NCBI RefSeq assembly: GCF_024586455.1
Contig: NC_065923.1
Coordinates: 53,351,237 to 53,415,236, forward strand
Length of the DNA: 64,000 nt
Origin: Bactrocera neohumeralis
Lineage: Eukaryota; Arthropoda; Insecta; Diptera; Tephritidae
Direction: 5' to 3'
In this document: in pieces, positions 1 through 10,652 of the stretch
How positions within the stretch are numbered: the first letter of the stretch is position 1
How the letters are laid out: every line of letters starts with the position of its first letter
Made by a program: the position numbers and the translations under genes
Notes under the pieces: model-generated
Database searches by the model: none
What the model was told of the DNA's origin: nothing
What the model saw: only the letters and a program-made list of their open reading frames with translations

Positions 1-863
1 TTTCATATAAATTGAACATAAGTATATACATATAACTATATATTCATGTCGTAATGTATGGTATTGGGAAAAAATTGTATGCTGCCCTTGGAGACTGCTG
101 AGGAAATCTTCGTTACCTATGAAAGAAAGTATTTTTATTACAAATCAGACTCTCCATTTTTTTCGTGATTTGAAACAGAGAACTTCAAATTGATAGTGGA
201 ATAATAGAAGATTGAAAGTAAAAAAATAGTAGTTAAATTTAAAGATGACTTCATAGCAACATCTTCTTTGAAACCATTGGATATATTTTTAAGCTTCATA
301 TTATAGTATACATTTAACTTTGTCCTGCTTCTTAACAGCAGGTTAAGCATAATGTCATTCTGACGACTAACTTCCATCATCGTTGATATAATTTCATCAT
401 TTCTGCATTTCCGATTTTATGAATACTATCCCTCAGGAAACACGGTGACTGCTCTTCGTTTAAGTTAATTTTCTTCACATTGATTGATTTACTCGTAACC
501 GTCAGTCAGAACGGAGAGCAACAATAAACAAACGCCGATTAATATGCAGCCGATGTGGTGTAAATTATGATTGACTTAGGGGTTAAAGGTGAATAACGCG
601 ATTTAAATGCGAGACAAGAAAGCGGCAACTAGAAATTTGTCATTCAGCGAAGAGCGTAAAAAGTATTGCAAAAAACATTTAGTTCAAGGAATCGTATAAA
701 GCAGGTTTATATAAAAAATCAACATGCTAAGGGTGGATGACGCTTTTGTGAAATTTAAAAGTATTGTGCAATAAATATAGGATAAAATATTCTCGTCGGT
801 ATATATGCAGAAAGATTTGAAAAAGCTTTTAGAAAATGGTGAAGAATTAGAAATCAATGTACT
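1..863. other. No recognised feature
   Basis: AT-rich sequence. The only longer open frame (minus strand, 138-380, 80 codons) has low-complexity content and no motif I recognise, and I treat it as chance. Confidence 0.5.
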
Positions 864-1775
864 AACAAGTAAGGAAGACTAAGTTCGGGTGCAACCGAAC
901 ATTTTATACTCTTGCAACTTGCAAAAGTCAAAGCCGGGGAAATACTTTAAGGTGTAAAACCAATCATATGGAGTAAAGTCAACAGGAAGTTCGAAAATTC
1001 TGATATTAGTTATATGGGGGGTAAGTCAAGTTTTCGCTTAAATTACACTGTAGGTACCGGGGTCTAAATATTCGGTACCTAGGGGCTTGAACAGTTTTTA
1101 TTGGACTTAAATAATTTTTGATCATAAGGTGGCATCCACTAAAGACATTATTCGTGCAAAGTTTTATTTTATTTAGATTTGCGTACTGGAAACTGAACGA
1201 ATGAAGTGGAATTTAAAGTTGTGCTATATGGGAAGTAGGCGTGGTTTTTGTCCGATTTCGCTTATTTTCACAACGTGATGTAGAAATATGAAAAAAATAC
1301 AAAATACTAAATTTTGTCGAAATCGGTCAGTCGGATTTCGAGATATGGGAATTTGGTTGTCGGAGCTTGAGTGGTTTAGGAGATATGCACATTAAACTTA
1401 TTAGAGGGCGGGGTCATGCACACTTTTCCAAAATTGTTTTCCAACAGGTGCCTCTTCCTACTGCGATCCCCTGAGCCAAATATTAGTTTTTAGTCCGATT
1501 ATGCCCATCTACGAACTTGAACTTTTCTGAGCTGAGCACTAAGAAACCTGCATACCAAGTTTCATCAAGATATCTCAATTTTTACTTAAGTTACAGCTTG
1601 CACCAATGGACGGACGGACAGACAGACATTCAACCGGATTTCAATTTTTCTCGTCACCATGATCATTTATATATATAACCCTATATCTATCTCGTTTAGT
1701 TTTATGTGATACGTACAACCGTTAGGTGAACAAAACTATAATACTCTGTAACAACTGGTTGCAAGAGTATAAAAA
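864..1775 (+). repeat. Family-A interspersed repeat, near-complete copy
   Basis: The left end carries a short hairpin: GTTCGGGTGCAACCGAAC at 883-900 is almost self-complementary. Just inside it, TTTTATACTCTTGCAA (902-917) is repeated in perfect inverted form as TTGCAAGAGTATAAAA (1759-1774) at the right end. A GGACGGACGGACAGACAGAC-type tract lies near 1610-1627. No coding capacity is visible. The same ends recur across the window in both orientations, so this is a dispersed non-autonomous element. Its superfamily is not clear from the sequence. Confidence 0.8.
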
Positions 1776-1789
1776 GGACTGCCAACGAA

Positions 1790-2885
1790 GAAATGTCTAA
1801 AAAGTGGATGACTTAATTGTTGAAAAAGTTGATGTATTCCAATTGAACTGGAGAAAAAAACCAGTAGACTTTCAAGACTTTACTTGGAAAGAGTCGGAAG
1901 AAAATATTAACATAGCCAGTTCAATATTTCAACACTTTTTTTGATGGTTCTTTAATCAAATTGATTGTGGAACAGACCAATATGTATTCCCTCCAAGAGT
2001 CCGGCAATGAACTCAATTGCTCAAATGATAACATTCGTCGATTTCTTGTAGTTTTGTTGCACTTGGACGTAGTCCAGCTGCCGGTTTTTAGAATGGCATG
2101 ATCCCAAGAACTCAAATTAACAGCAATAACGGATTCGATGCCGAGAAATAGTAAATTTGAAAAGAAATTTATCCATTTTTCTGAGCTGAGCAACCAGCTA
2201 AACGCGATAATAATTATGACAAATTATACAAAATTCGTTCACTATGATCGTTGGTCAAAGCAAAATTTAACAATCTATCTCAAGAGGACCACCAAAGCAT
2301 TGATGAGCAGGTCATAACATATCAAGGTAAGTTCAGAGATAAGCAAATGCAATAAATAAAAGCTTTCGGTTATCAGGTTAATTGAATATTTTAGGAAGAT
2401 CATCCTCCAAGCAGTACAACGCCGCTAAGCCCCACAAATGGGGACTGAAAATTTTCAAGCGGGGAGTATCATCCGGAATTATTTATGGCTTTGCGCTAAA
2501 CGTTGGTGATGGAACTTGCCGTTCATATGAACTCAGCATATCATAGGACAATGGGAAAGAAAAAAAAGTTGTTGAAGTCCCGAAAACGGCTATTGTTTCA
2601 AAATATAATAAACACATGGGAGGAATTGATCTTGCTGACATTCTTATGGAGTTGTATAAAGTGAAACATCGTTCCAATAAGTGGTACATGAAAATATTTC
2701 ACTGGAACCTAAGAACAGTAGTTAACAATTACTGGGTCCTGTATCCAAATGCTAAGAACTCCCCAACTCAAAGTGATATGATGAAAATCGTCTTTGGATA
2801 GTTTGGGGATAGAAAGGACGATGCCGTCTTTGTAAAACCGGAACACCTCTCTCAAAATACTTAAAATGTGGTGTTCATCTATGCT
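1790..2885 (+). mobile_element. piggyBac-like transposase relic
   Basis: Reading the plus strand across frames gives piggyBac transposase (DDE_Tnp_1_7) landmarks in the correct order. Around 1920-2075 there is an N-terminal block (IKLIVEQTNMYSLQESGN, then NIRRFLVVLLHLDV). Around 2410-2515 there is the KPHKWGLKIFKRGVSSG block. From 2590 to 2800 there is YNKHMGGIDLADILMELYKV, then KWYMKIFHWNLRTVVNNYW. The family normally has about 550-600 residues. Here the segment between the second and third blocks is shortened, and stops interrupt the frame, for example after the first block and near 2310. The longest remaining open piece is 2616-2801 (61 codons). No TTAA-flanked ends were found, so the borders are approximate. 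It starts about 15 bp after the preceding repeat. This is a dead copy. Confidence 0.85.
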
Positions 2886-3329
2886 GCAATATGCACAAGA
2901 TTTTTTTTTTACCTTATCACACTTAAAATATAAAAAAATCATATATGTATATGATAAATAGAGAAATACATTGTATATACATATATTTTTTCTTTGCATG
3001 TATTTATATCACCCAAATACTGCCCAAAATCTCTTTTAGGTGAAATCACATACCTCGGGATCTACCCGATTGATTTCAACCAAAGTCGCTACATGACATT
3101 ATTTTGATATTTCTATGACACAGTGTGAAAATGCGTGAAGCCTTTGTTTAAATTCCTTTTGATTCCCTCACTTTCCGGTATACATATCAACAATTCATTA
3201 ATAAAACGAAATACAATTTTGCCGTATAGTGCCTTTGTAGTATGCCACCTCATCACTAAAAATTGTCCGAATCGAACCACAAACCTTCAAGCCCTAGTTG
3301 ACTTTAGGCAGCGGATATCGGTCAACGTG
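2886..3329. other. No recognised feature
   Basis: AT-rich, with ACATATAT-type runs. No supported gene or repeat end seen. Confidence 0.4.
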
Positions 3330-3560
3330 TGAGATACATAATTGAAATTTAGAGAAAATTATTTCCAGATAACAGTATGACTGTGTGTCAAAAATAAATG
3401 GAATCGAATCAACACTTCCATTAATCCACACATACATAATATACAGATTTGAGAACTTCCGCGTTACTTTATAACGCATATATCGGCCAATATGTGAGTT
3501 ATTTTAATAAAATGGAGACTGCGTGTTTTACTCGTTGTAGATGAAATCAGGAGGTAAATT
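3330..3560 (-). repeat. Family-A repeat, distal piece of a split copy
   Basis: Around 3440-3530 the sequence (GAACTTCCGCGTTACTTTAT, then a TATATCGGCCAATATGTG-like stretch, then GCGTGTTTTA) parallels 17350-17430, which lies inside another family-A copy. The homology stops near 3550 and appears to resume near 4590, suggesting one copy split by an insertion. Confidence 0.5.
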
Positions 3561-4590
3561 CGGCAGTATTATAATGGAGTCTTGCCAACACCGGGGAGCA
3601 TTTTAGGAGTTAACGGTGGTCTTACCATGAGGCATACCTCTGGTGCTTCTCGTTCTTATCCACACAAGAAATCACCGGGGTAAACCAGCATAGATCCAAA
3701 TAAAGTATTCTTTAATTAATTTAATTCAAAAATGTATATGTCCTTTATCTTGTAAATAATTTTATTTTTAATGTCAACTAAAATACAAAAATTTTGTTAA
3801 CATAAATAAATTTTTTTTTTTTAATTTTTAATGAGATATTCCATTCATTGGTTTCTTATTTATTTTCTTTATTACCAAAAATTATAGAAGCTATAAAATT
3901 AAAAAAAAATTGTTTCACATTTCCATAAATTTGTCTATGCCGATTGGTTCGCCGAGAACAGACGCAAGCGCTGTTTGATGAGCATTCCAGCAGGCGAAAT
4001 CGACAATGGCTGCTGCAACTGTAGCGAGCACCACCAATACTCCCCTGCAGGCTCCCCTGCTCATATTTGGGAGAGTTGCATCGAGCGAGAAGACTCATGA
4101 GGTAGGGAAAAGGAAAAGAGGAGAAGGCTCCGGGGGTAGGTGGCCAAGTTTAACCCTCCGCCCCAAAATCGCCCCGGGTAGCAGAGGGACGGCGCGGACA
4201 TGAGGATGTTCTTAAAAGTCTCTCAACTATCCGGCGGAAACGCTGGGGTCGCAGGAGCTTACCGTGCTACGGGATCTCTTCAATGAAGCGGTATTCACAG
4301 GACCTGGATACGCAACTTTCTTCCATGGAGTTCTTTTTAGAGAAGACATGTTAGTACAGATGGACTGCAAGGACGAGAAATCCACTGTCTGGCTGAGTGA
4401 GATCGATCGAATGCTGGTTGAAAGGAAAGCCCCGTTCTCTGCTTAAAAAGAGGAGATGACATTCCGCGCATGTACAGCATTACGGGTTTCTCCAAAGATC
4501 CGCAGGCAAGCCATATGAGTTTGCTCTCGGGCTCATTAAGAACCAAATGGCCTTAGTACGTCGGCCTGGTGAGGAGAAAATTCTCATTTC
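3560..4590. mobile_element. Unidentified ~1 kb segment splitting a family-A repeat; gag-like frames inside
   Basis: The segment 3974-4560 is clearly more GC-rich than its surroundings and holds short open frames on the plus strand (4006-4203, with Ala/Thr-rich then basic residues; 4264-4446, containing WLSEIDRMLVERK). A Ser/Ala/Thr-rich start followed by a compact domain recalls the DUF4780 or gag-like ORF1 proteins of insect retroelements, but that is only an impression. An ATGAAATC octamer occurs at both apparent junctions (about 3543 and 4602), compatible with a target-site duplication. No reverse transcriptase or integrase motif is present. Confidence 0.3.
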
Positions 4591-5078
4591 AATCCTAAAA
4601 TAAATGAAATCGGGCGAAAATTTGACCTAGCCCACATATAACTAATATCAGGATTTACGAATACCCATACTCCAAATGATTGGTGATGTATGAAACCTTG
4701 ACCTCTTAATTGCATGTAGATCAAATCAGGTCGAGACTATTTCCTATATAGCTAATATAAGATCTTCAATCTTTCGTCTAAATTAACTGAACGTCTAATA
4801 TTGAATATACTATAACATATATTTAATGCCAAAGGTAAGTGAAAGTCTGCGTAAAGTTTCCATATAAATAGAGCTACATATAATTATTTTCGTTACTCTA
4901 ACACACCTTCCGCCTTATGCTGTCAGCGTATGCGTTGTATTTATATAAAATTTACTGAATTCCGATCCGCTGGTTGACGTTTTACATCTTAAGGTACTTC
5001 TCTGGCTTTGGTCCTGGCAAGTTGCTAGAGTATGAAATGCTCGATTACACCCGAACTTAGCTCTTCATTATTTGTTTT
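4590..5078 (-). repeat. Family-A repeat, proximal piece of a split copy
   Basis: It parallels 17455-17826. Shared landmarks are a GATCCGCTGGTTGACGTTTT-like stretch, CTTAAGGTACTTCTCTGGCT, and the terminal ACCCGAACTTAG hairpin arm near 5050. It ends at the family's usual ATTTGTTTTT border. Orientation is opposite to the copy at 864. Confidence 0.7.
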
Positions 5079-6053
5079 TATTTAACTTAAAGCATTTTGA
5101 ATCTTTTTTCTGTAGAATTCAGCGGAAATCTCTTTTAATAAATTTTGTCTTCATTTTATATTTGCGATAATCTCGTTTTTTTAGTTGTTTCTTCTGGTTA
5201 AACATAAAGTCATCTTAAGGAACATGATTGAAGCTGCCTAAGTGAGATCGCCCCATCGAGAATTTGTCGTAATAAATTTACTTAAACTAATCTAATAATC
5301 TATGTAAACTATAGACATTTTCTTCGTCACGTACGACCGTTTCATTTGAGAATTTGTGTGTGTGAACTCACAAACTGAAATGAGAGAACAGAAATTAAAA
5401 TGAGTTTTATAGCCTCATTTAAAATAGTTTATCTCTGCCGGCTAGTTATCCTCCGCATTTGACTGTCATTTAACCCAAATGCTCAAATATGTCAATGTGT
5501 CACAAGCAAGAGTGTTTGTACGAATTTATAGATGTACATGCTTATACTACATTCACATATGCACATATTTATTCTACTTTACATAATTAAATTGCTTGTG
5601 ACATTTTTGCTGGTAAACACGTACGTACATATCGTATTAGTGACATATTTCATGTAAATGGATAGATATATACATATGTTTGATTTGGTATATACATATG
5701 TATGGATTTGGATATGTTTGCAGTACATATTATTTGGCAGCAGGTAATTGCCATTATCAGCGATACCTGACAGTGTGTTTATATTTGGCTTCGCTTGGTA
5801 ACATCTGATGATAAATATGCTATGTATTAAACATACATATGTATGAGTACAGTGTACGACTTTGCGGAGCAATCATGTACCGTTATTACCTATAGGTACG
5901 TATGCATAAATGTTAATGTATTTGCACAACTGGCCAAGTCATCACTCATGCAACAAATGTATTTACTTATATATTACTTATAATTTGCAAATATATTTGT
6001 ATGTACATATGTGCAAATATGTGGGTTGCTCCACAGAATTAGAGAATATACCT
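5079..6053. other. No recognised gene; short ACATATGTA-type repeats
   Basis: AT-rich DNA with several ACATATGTATG and TATACATATG runs between 5640 and 6010, typical of fly intergenic or intronic sequence. The 97-codon minus-strand frame at 5579-5872 is made largely of these repeats, so I do not call it a gene. Confidence 0.5.
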
Positions 6054-6337
6054 TAGGGTGCTTCAAACAAAATTTTGCTTTTTTCTTCACCTCTTACTCC
6101 CTCAAATGTTAGTGATTAACAAAAAAATCCTTTCGAAACGAAAATTAGTTGGTGAAATTTTAGTTTGAAAGAAAAAACGAAAACTCCTACGTTAAATGAA
6201 GGGGAACCAAAAAAAAAAAAGCGACCCCTTAGAGTTAAGCTACATCGCCTGGCTTGAGGGGGGATTTTTTTGTTAATCACTAACATTTGAAGGGGTAAGA
6301 GGTGAAAAAAAAATTCAAAATTTTTTGAAGCACTCTA
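6054..6337. mobile_element. Foldback MITE with ~77-bp terminal inverted repeats
   Basis: Left arm 6054-6130 starts TAGGGTGCTTCAAA. Right arm 6262-6337 is its inverted copy, ending TTGAAGCACTCTA. The match runs inward through TTAGTGATTAACAAAAAAAT on the left and its complement on the right. TA is present at both borders. The 284-bp element has only about 130 bp between its arms and no coding potential. A single strand would fold into one long hairpin. Confidence 0.85.
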
Positions 6338-6465
6338 ATATACATACATACCTATATATACCTACGTAGCTTGCCTTTTATATTTCGTGATTAGAGAATA
6401 AAAATTAAATTTGATTATCAAAAATCGCTTTACTGTTTTTGAAATTATTCTCCATTAAGATATAT

Positions 6466-7045
6466 ACAGGGTTTGTCCGGAAAGTAATAGGACGGAGTCA
6501 ATTTAAAAAATATATATACTGAAGGCGTTACGGAAGGCATTCTGCGGAATAGCCTTGAGAGATGCTTGGATCCCCTCTGTCGTCTCAAAATGATCGGAAG
6601 ATAGCCTCTTTGTCTCGGGATCATACTGTGATTCCGTTATTAACTTTCACACATGTTCCAATTTTGTTTGCACATTTCCACTCGCCTCAATTTCTGATCG
6701 TCAGTGAGCACTTTTGGGACCATCTTCGCGCTCACCTTGCGCAAGTTCAAGTGTTTCGTGACACTGTCAGGAACCACAGATTTTGATAAATTCAACATCT
6801 GTGCAATTAAACAAATACTTAGTCGACGGTCTGAGTTCAAAACAACGAGCACGGTCTTCATCGCGATCTCTTTCCGGCCCTCCAAGAAGGTCTGGTGCCA
6901 CCGAAGCTAAACTAACTTCTTGCTAAAGCAACATCTGGGCAAGCCGACTTGATCATATCAAACGTGTCTGTCGCAGATTTACCGAGTTTCACACAGAATT
7001 TAATCGCATACCTCTGTTTGAGAGCTCGCATTATCGTGGTGAAGA
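6466..7045 (-). mobile_element. Internally deleted mariner (copy 2)
   Basis: The 3' terminal repeat begins ACAGGGTTTGTCCGGAAAGT at 6466. On the minus strand the transposase start is readable from about 7035 (MRALKQRYAIKFCVKLGKSA). The helix-turn-helix block follows at 6640-6885 (VLNSDRRLSICLIAQMLNLS, VPKVLTDDQK). The sequence then reads DPETKR and jumps directly into the C-terminal HFETTEGIQA block. The catalytic core between them is missing. Stops and shifts also break the N-terminal half. No 5' terminal repeat is seen, because the copy ends where another mariner begins. It is the same family as 12133-13062. Confidence 0.85.
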
Positions 7046-7059
7046 GTGAACCGTCTTCG

Positions 7060-7890
7060 GCGGTTGGTTTTCCTAATTTCTTGAAAAACCATGCAATCGA
7101 CTAATCTTTACTTTCGGTCACATATCATCATCATCTCTCTTAATTTTACTTGTATAGACGTGTTTCGAAGCAGAGCTAACGTATTTTTGTTAAATTTCTT
7201 TCGGCCAAACGATACGAGCAGTTTTTTTTAGTGATCGACAAATTGTGTGGGATCCAACGTGAAAAATTGTTGGTGTAGGGGATGTTCGAGTCTCAATCAC
7301 TGCGGCAATTTTGCAAAGCATTATGTTCGACGCAAAAATGTAGCAACTTTTACAAATGTCAAACGTTCGAGCAACCCAAATTTTGACATTTCTTGCGCGC
7401 AAAAGTGACAAAATCGGCATCAACAAAATTTATGATGAAAAAAATTAGGCAAGCGAAATCGCTCTACTCTCACTATCCACCAAGTTATCCACCGTTAAAT
7501 TGATTAAAAATTCATTTTTAAGACTTCTTAAACTTCACTTCTTCGATGCACCTGCACGCCGCACAAAATATTTGCAAAATATTTGTTTAAGTATCAGCTG
7601 AGTATCTGCAAAAAAACATCAGAGTTGCAATATTGCCGCAGTTATTTGCTTGCTCGAACATCCCCATAGTCACATGTCCAAGTCGTATTAAATATACTTA
7701 TGTTGGTCCCACTAATGCCTATAGTTGTCTCTATCTCACGATAGGTGATATGACGAGGTGGAAAAAGTTTACAGCATCAGTAGCTTCAGGAACAACAACT
7801 GATTTTGGACGACCTTCACGAAAAGCGCCTTGGAGTGATCTATCACCTCAGTTGAATTAACCGTATCATTGATAAACACTGGTGCTTTAT
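7060..7890 (-). mobile_element. Second mariner relic, interrupted by a MITE
   Basis: Minus-strand reading from 7880 gives GRPKSVVVPEATDAV, then after a frameshift RHITYREIETTIGISGTN. These match the helix-turn-helix region of irritans-type mariner transposases. The frame then hits a 388-bp insertion (7278-7665) and resumes as SRWIPHNLSITKK, followed after another frameshift by ARIVWP. Weaker similarity continues down to about 7060. No terminal repeats were recognised. The family has about 345 residues; only the N-terminal half is represented here. It belongs to a different mariner lineage from the neighbouring copy at 6466. Confidence 0.75.
7278..7665. mobile_element. 388-bp MITE inserted in a mariner relic
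   Basis: Imperfect terminal inverted repeats: GGGGATGTTCGAG at 7278-7290 and CTCGAACATCCCC at 7653-7665. The match extends inward through CTGCGGCAATTTTGCAA on the left and TTGCAATATTGCCGCAG on the right. Removing it together with one TA rejoins the flanking mariner coding sequence, which supports a TA target-site duplication. There is no coding potential. Confidence 0.75.
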
Positions 7891-8717
7891 AAAGCTTCAT
7901 CGTCAAATTATCAACTAAGTTTATCGATGAACTGTTGATGCGATAATCCAAGTTGAAAGTTGTGAAAAATAATCGTGCAAGAATTTTCGCGGTTTAATTC
8001 CATTTTATTGGCCGAGATGAATATTTTAAAGTACTGTAAACAATACAAATAGCAGCCGTAGGTCAAAACGTTCTTAGTACGTATAAAAATATCAAAACAA
8101 ATATGTCAAACTTTATGATAAAGCTGTGAGTTGCCAGTGTGTTACAACAGGGTTGTCAAGTCCCGAAATATGAAAGGCAACCTACGTACAAATAATGCAT
8201 CTCCAGACATTTCGACCCAGATATACATACATATGTTTGAAACTTGCCGAACTTTGGTAAGTAGTTCCATTTAGCTCGCCTTTTCTTTGTTTGCGCTTTG
8301 CTCTTCATCGCCTCTGTTCTAAGGTTGTGACTTTGAGAACTTCAAGTGTTTGCAGATTTGCGCCTGGAATTTGTCTAATTTTAACAAATTTAATTAGTCG
8401 ATGTCTGGCAAACCAGCAAGAGCTTAGAGTTTTTGATGACTTCACTGAATGCTTTGCATTTTTGTTAGCTAGTTGAAATTCGTTGGCTCCACAACTGCAT
8501 TAAATACAAATGTACACTCATGAAAGTCGCTGTCATTTAAAATTTTATTTCATTTTTTCATTGAAGGTAAATGAAATTTATGCTTTCAGAAATAAATTAA
8601 CATTCACTCAATGCATTATTTTTACTTATGTTGAAGCTTAAACAACTTTTTTGCCATAAAATGGTGTATTAAAAGCAGCTATTTGCTTCTGAATGCCTGT
8701 TTTTGTTCTGCTTTTTA
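7891..8717. other. No recognised feature
   Basis: Mixed-composition DNA. The short frames here have no recognisable motif. The last three bases (TTA, 8715-8717) are the left target duplication of the next element. Confidence 0.4.
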
Positions 8718-9410
8718 GGGGCTATACCACTTTGATACTTTCAAAAAAAATCTTTTTTTATTTGCGTTTTCGATAGCTTATATTTCTATAAATATTCTGT
8801 GAAATCGTATCTTCAATAGTTTTTGGATGGCAGCGTTCTAAAAGCGACCGCTCGGAGGTTCAAACATATATAAGTGAGGCTTTAAACGCATTTTTCTCGA
8901 AACGACATTTTTCAAAATTGCTGGCATCATAACTCAACGAGAAATTAACCTATTGAACCGATTAAAACTGAGTATTTTTGAATATATTTACCATACAATG
9001 ACCCACGATCTTTCTGATTGGTTGAAAATTGTCAATTTGGCATTAAAAAACGACAATTTTTTACCTAAAAAACGATTTTTTTTTTTCAAAATTACGTCAT
9101 TTTGTTAATTTTTGATATTTTTCAAAGATCGTGGGTCATTGTATAGGAAATATCTTTAAGTTTAAAAAAGTTTTCAAATTTTTTTATTCCAGCCACTCAT
9201 GTTAGCAGTTGGGGCACTTTTTTTTGGCACCTTCGAAGACAGCCCATAACTCGTTTATTTTTCAAAATTTTTGTGAAAAAAATCTTAAAATATAGCTAAA
9301 AACATACTTTATTACGTTCAAAGAAGTTCGAAATATTCAATCGCATACTTTCTTTTAAAAAAATTCACGAAAATTGCCTAATTTTTCATGCGTCACAGTG
9401 GTATAGCCCC
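8718..9410. mobile_element. Harbinger-like MITE, 693 bp
   Basis: Terminal inverted repeats match at 17 of 18 positions: GGGGCTATACCACTTTGA on the left and, in complement, GGGGCTATACCACTGTGA on the right. TTA stands immediately outside both ends (8715-8717 and 9411-9413). A 3-bp TTA duplication with G-rich ends is the signature of the PIF/Harbinger superfamily. There is no transposase, so the copy is non-autonomous. The interior is A/T-tract rich and contains a second perfect inverted repeat, listed separately. Confidence 0.85.
8993..9144. repeat. Perfect 21-nt internal inverted repeat inside the Harbinger-like MITE
   Basis: The 21 bases at 8993-9013 (core ACAATGACCCACGATCTTT) are matched without error by their reverse complement at 9124-9144. 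The spacer is 110 bp and AT-rich. The outermost bases are TA at both ends, so this could be a smaller MITE nested in the larger one, or a subterminal hairpin belonging to it. Confidence 0.85.
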
Positions 9411-9413
9411 TTA

Positions 9414-10061
9414 AAGACGTACGTATGAATGTCGATTTTTATCATTTAATACCATCTAATCTAATTTTACCCGGACGGGAAAAATATTTTCACGTATTTT
9501 AATACAAATCTTCATTTTTCGACTTCATAATCGACTTATTTTGAGTCAATACAAGTCTGTCAATGCTTAAAAAAATTTCCCTACACTTGTTTTAAGCCTC
9601 AACTGAGTTGGCTTTGAGTGCCTTCATTGAACTTTGGTCTTTTCGGTTTCGACTTATTTTTGTAGTGTCATTTGCTAGATTGTTGGACAGTTTTGACATC
9701 ATATGTAAATTGAATGTGTGGTTTTCAAGCATATTTTTGGCAAAATATTCAGGTTTTTTCGTAAGAGTCTAGCCTTGACTCGTTTTATACGAAAAATTTA
9801 CTCAAAATATATAATCCATACTGAGATTCTCTGCTATCTCTCCGATGCCAATATGACCATTTTCAAGCACAGTTGCTTTAACTTATTCGATGTTATTGTC
9901 ATTAACAGTGGATTTACGACTCGAAAAAGTAAGTTTTCAATGACTTCACGACCTTATTGAATACTTTTTCTGTCAATGAGGCAATACCTTTTTGGAGTTA
10001 GTGTTGTTGACAGTTGTTACTTACTCAGTTTGTTTTGACATTTTAAAATAAACAGACTTAC
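9414..10061. other. No recognised feature
   Basis: AT-rich. The 80-codon plus-strand frame at 9718-9960 has no motif I recognise. Confidence 0.4.
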
Positions 10062-10652
10062 TTGTACTTTGGAGCTATGTTTGCAAATTTGTTACTAAAT
10101 TATGGCTCGGTGGGCGCGATGCAACGCGCGCTAATATTCGGTCGACATAATCGTTCAGCAGAGTCGGTAATTCGAGCAACCATGGATCGGTTTCGCGCCA
10201 CGCTTATTCTAGTGGGTAGTGCGCATCCTAAAAGAATCCTAAAGATATCCTAAAGTGATCATCCGCCAACGCACGTACAATTGGAGCTATGCCCATGAAC
10301 TTCATGGAAGATCTTGAGAAAGGAATTTGGTTTGCGGGCTTGCAAAATCCAACTCAAACAACGAATTGAAGTCAAACGACCATCCAGCACGTTGCTCGTT
10401 CGGTGAATGAGCCGAAAATGGGATGGTCACTTTTGATTGAATGGGTAATAAACAAAATTGGCGCGTTATACTGACCCATAATTAGAGCAAAAAGTGTTTG
10501 AAAATTAGACCTTGGAATTTATTCTAAGCAGCATCGTTACTTGCAAGAAAACATCGAAATAGCATGCCACTAACTTTATAACTAAGGCGGTAACATTAAA
10601 TTTTATGAATTTTATTTCTTCTAGAAAATCAACTGTCTGAAAAACACCCTGT
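10062..10652 (+). mobile_element. Tc1/mariner-superfamily (DUF4817 type) transposase relic with right terminal repeat
   Basis: The plus-strand frame at 10062-10253 contains LLLNYGSVGAMQRALIFGRH, then AESVIRATMDRFRATLI. This matches the N-terminal helix-turn-helix (DUF4817) of a transposase family common in insects. Downstream sequence is too broken to follow as protein. It ends with AAAAACACCCTGTAC (10640-10653), the type of ACAGGGTGTTT terminal repeat these elements carry. No left end was found. The 33.2-33.9 kb relic belongs to the same broad type. Confidence 0.65.

Noticed and set aside
1605..1630. GGACGGACAGACAGAC tract considered as a CRISPR-like or tandem array
   Set aside because: It is a simple tetranucleotide-type run that recurs at the same place in several copies of the hairpin-ended repeat families.
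5640..6010. ACATATGTA runs considered as a satellite or regulatory array
   Set aside because: Short, irregular and scattered through the window. They are ordinary simple sequence for fly genomes.
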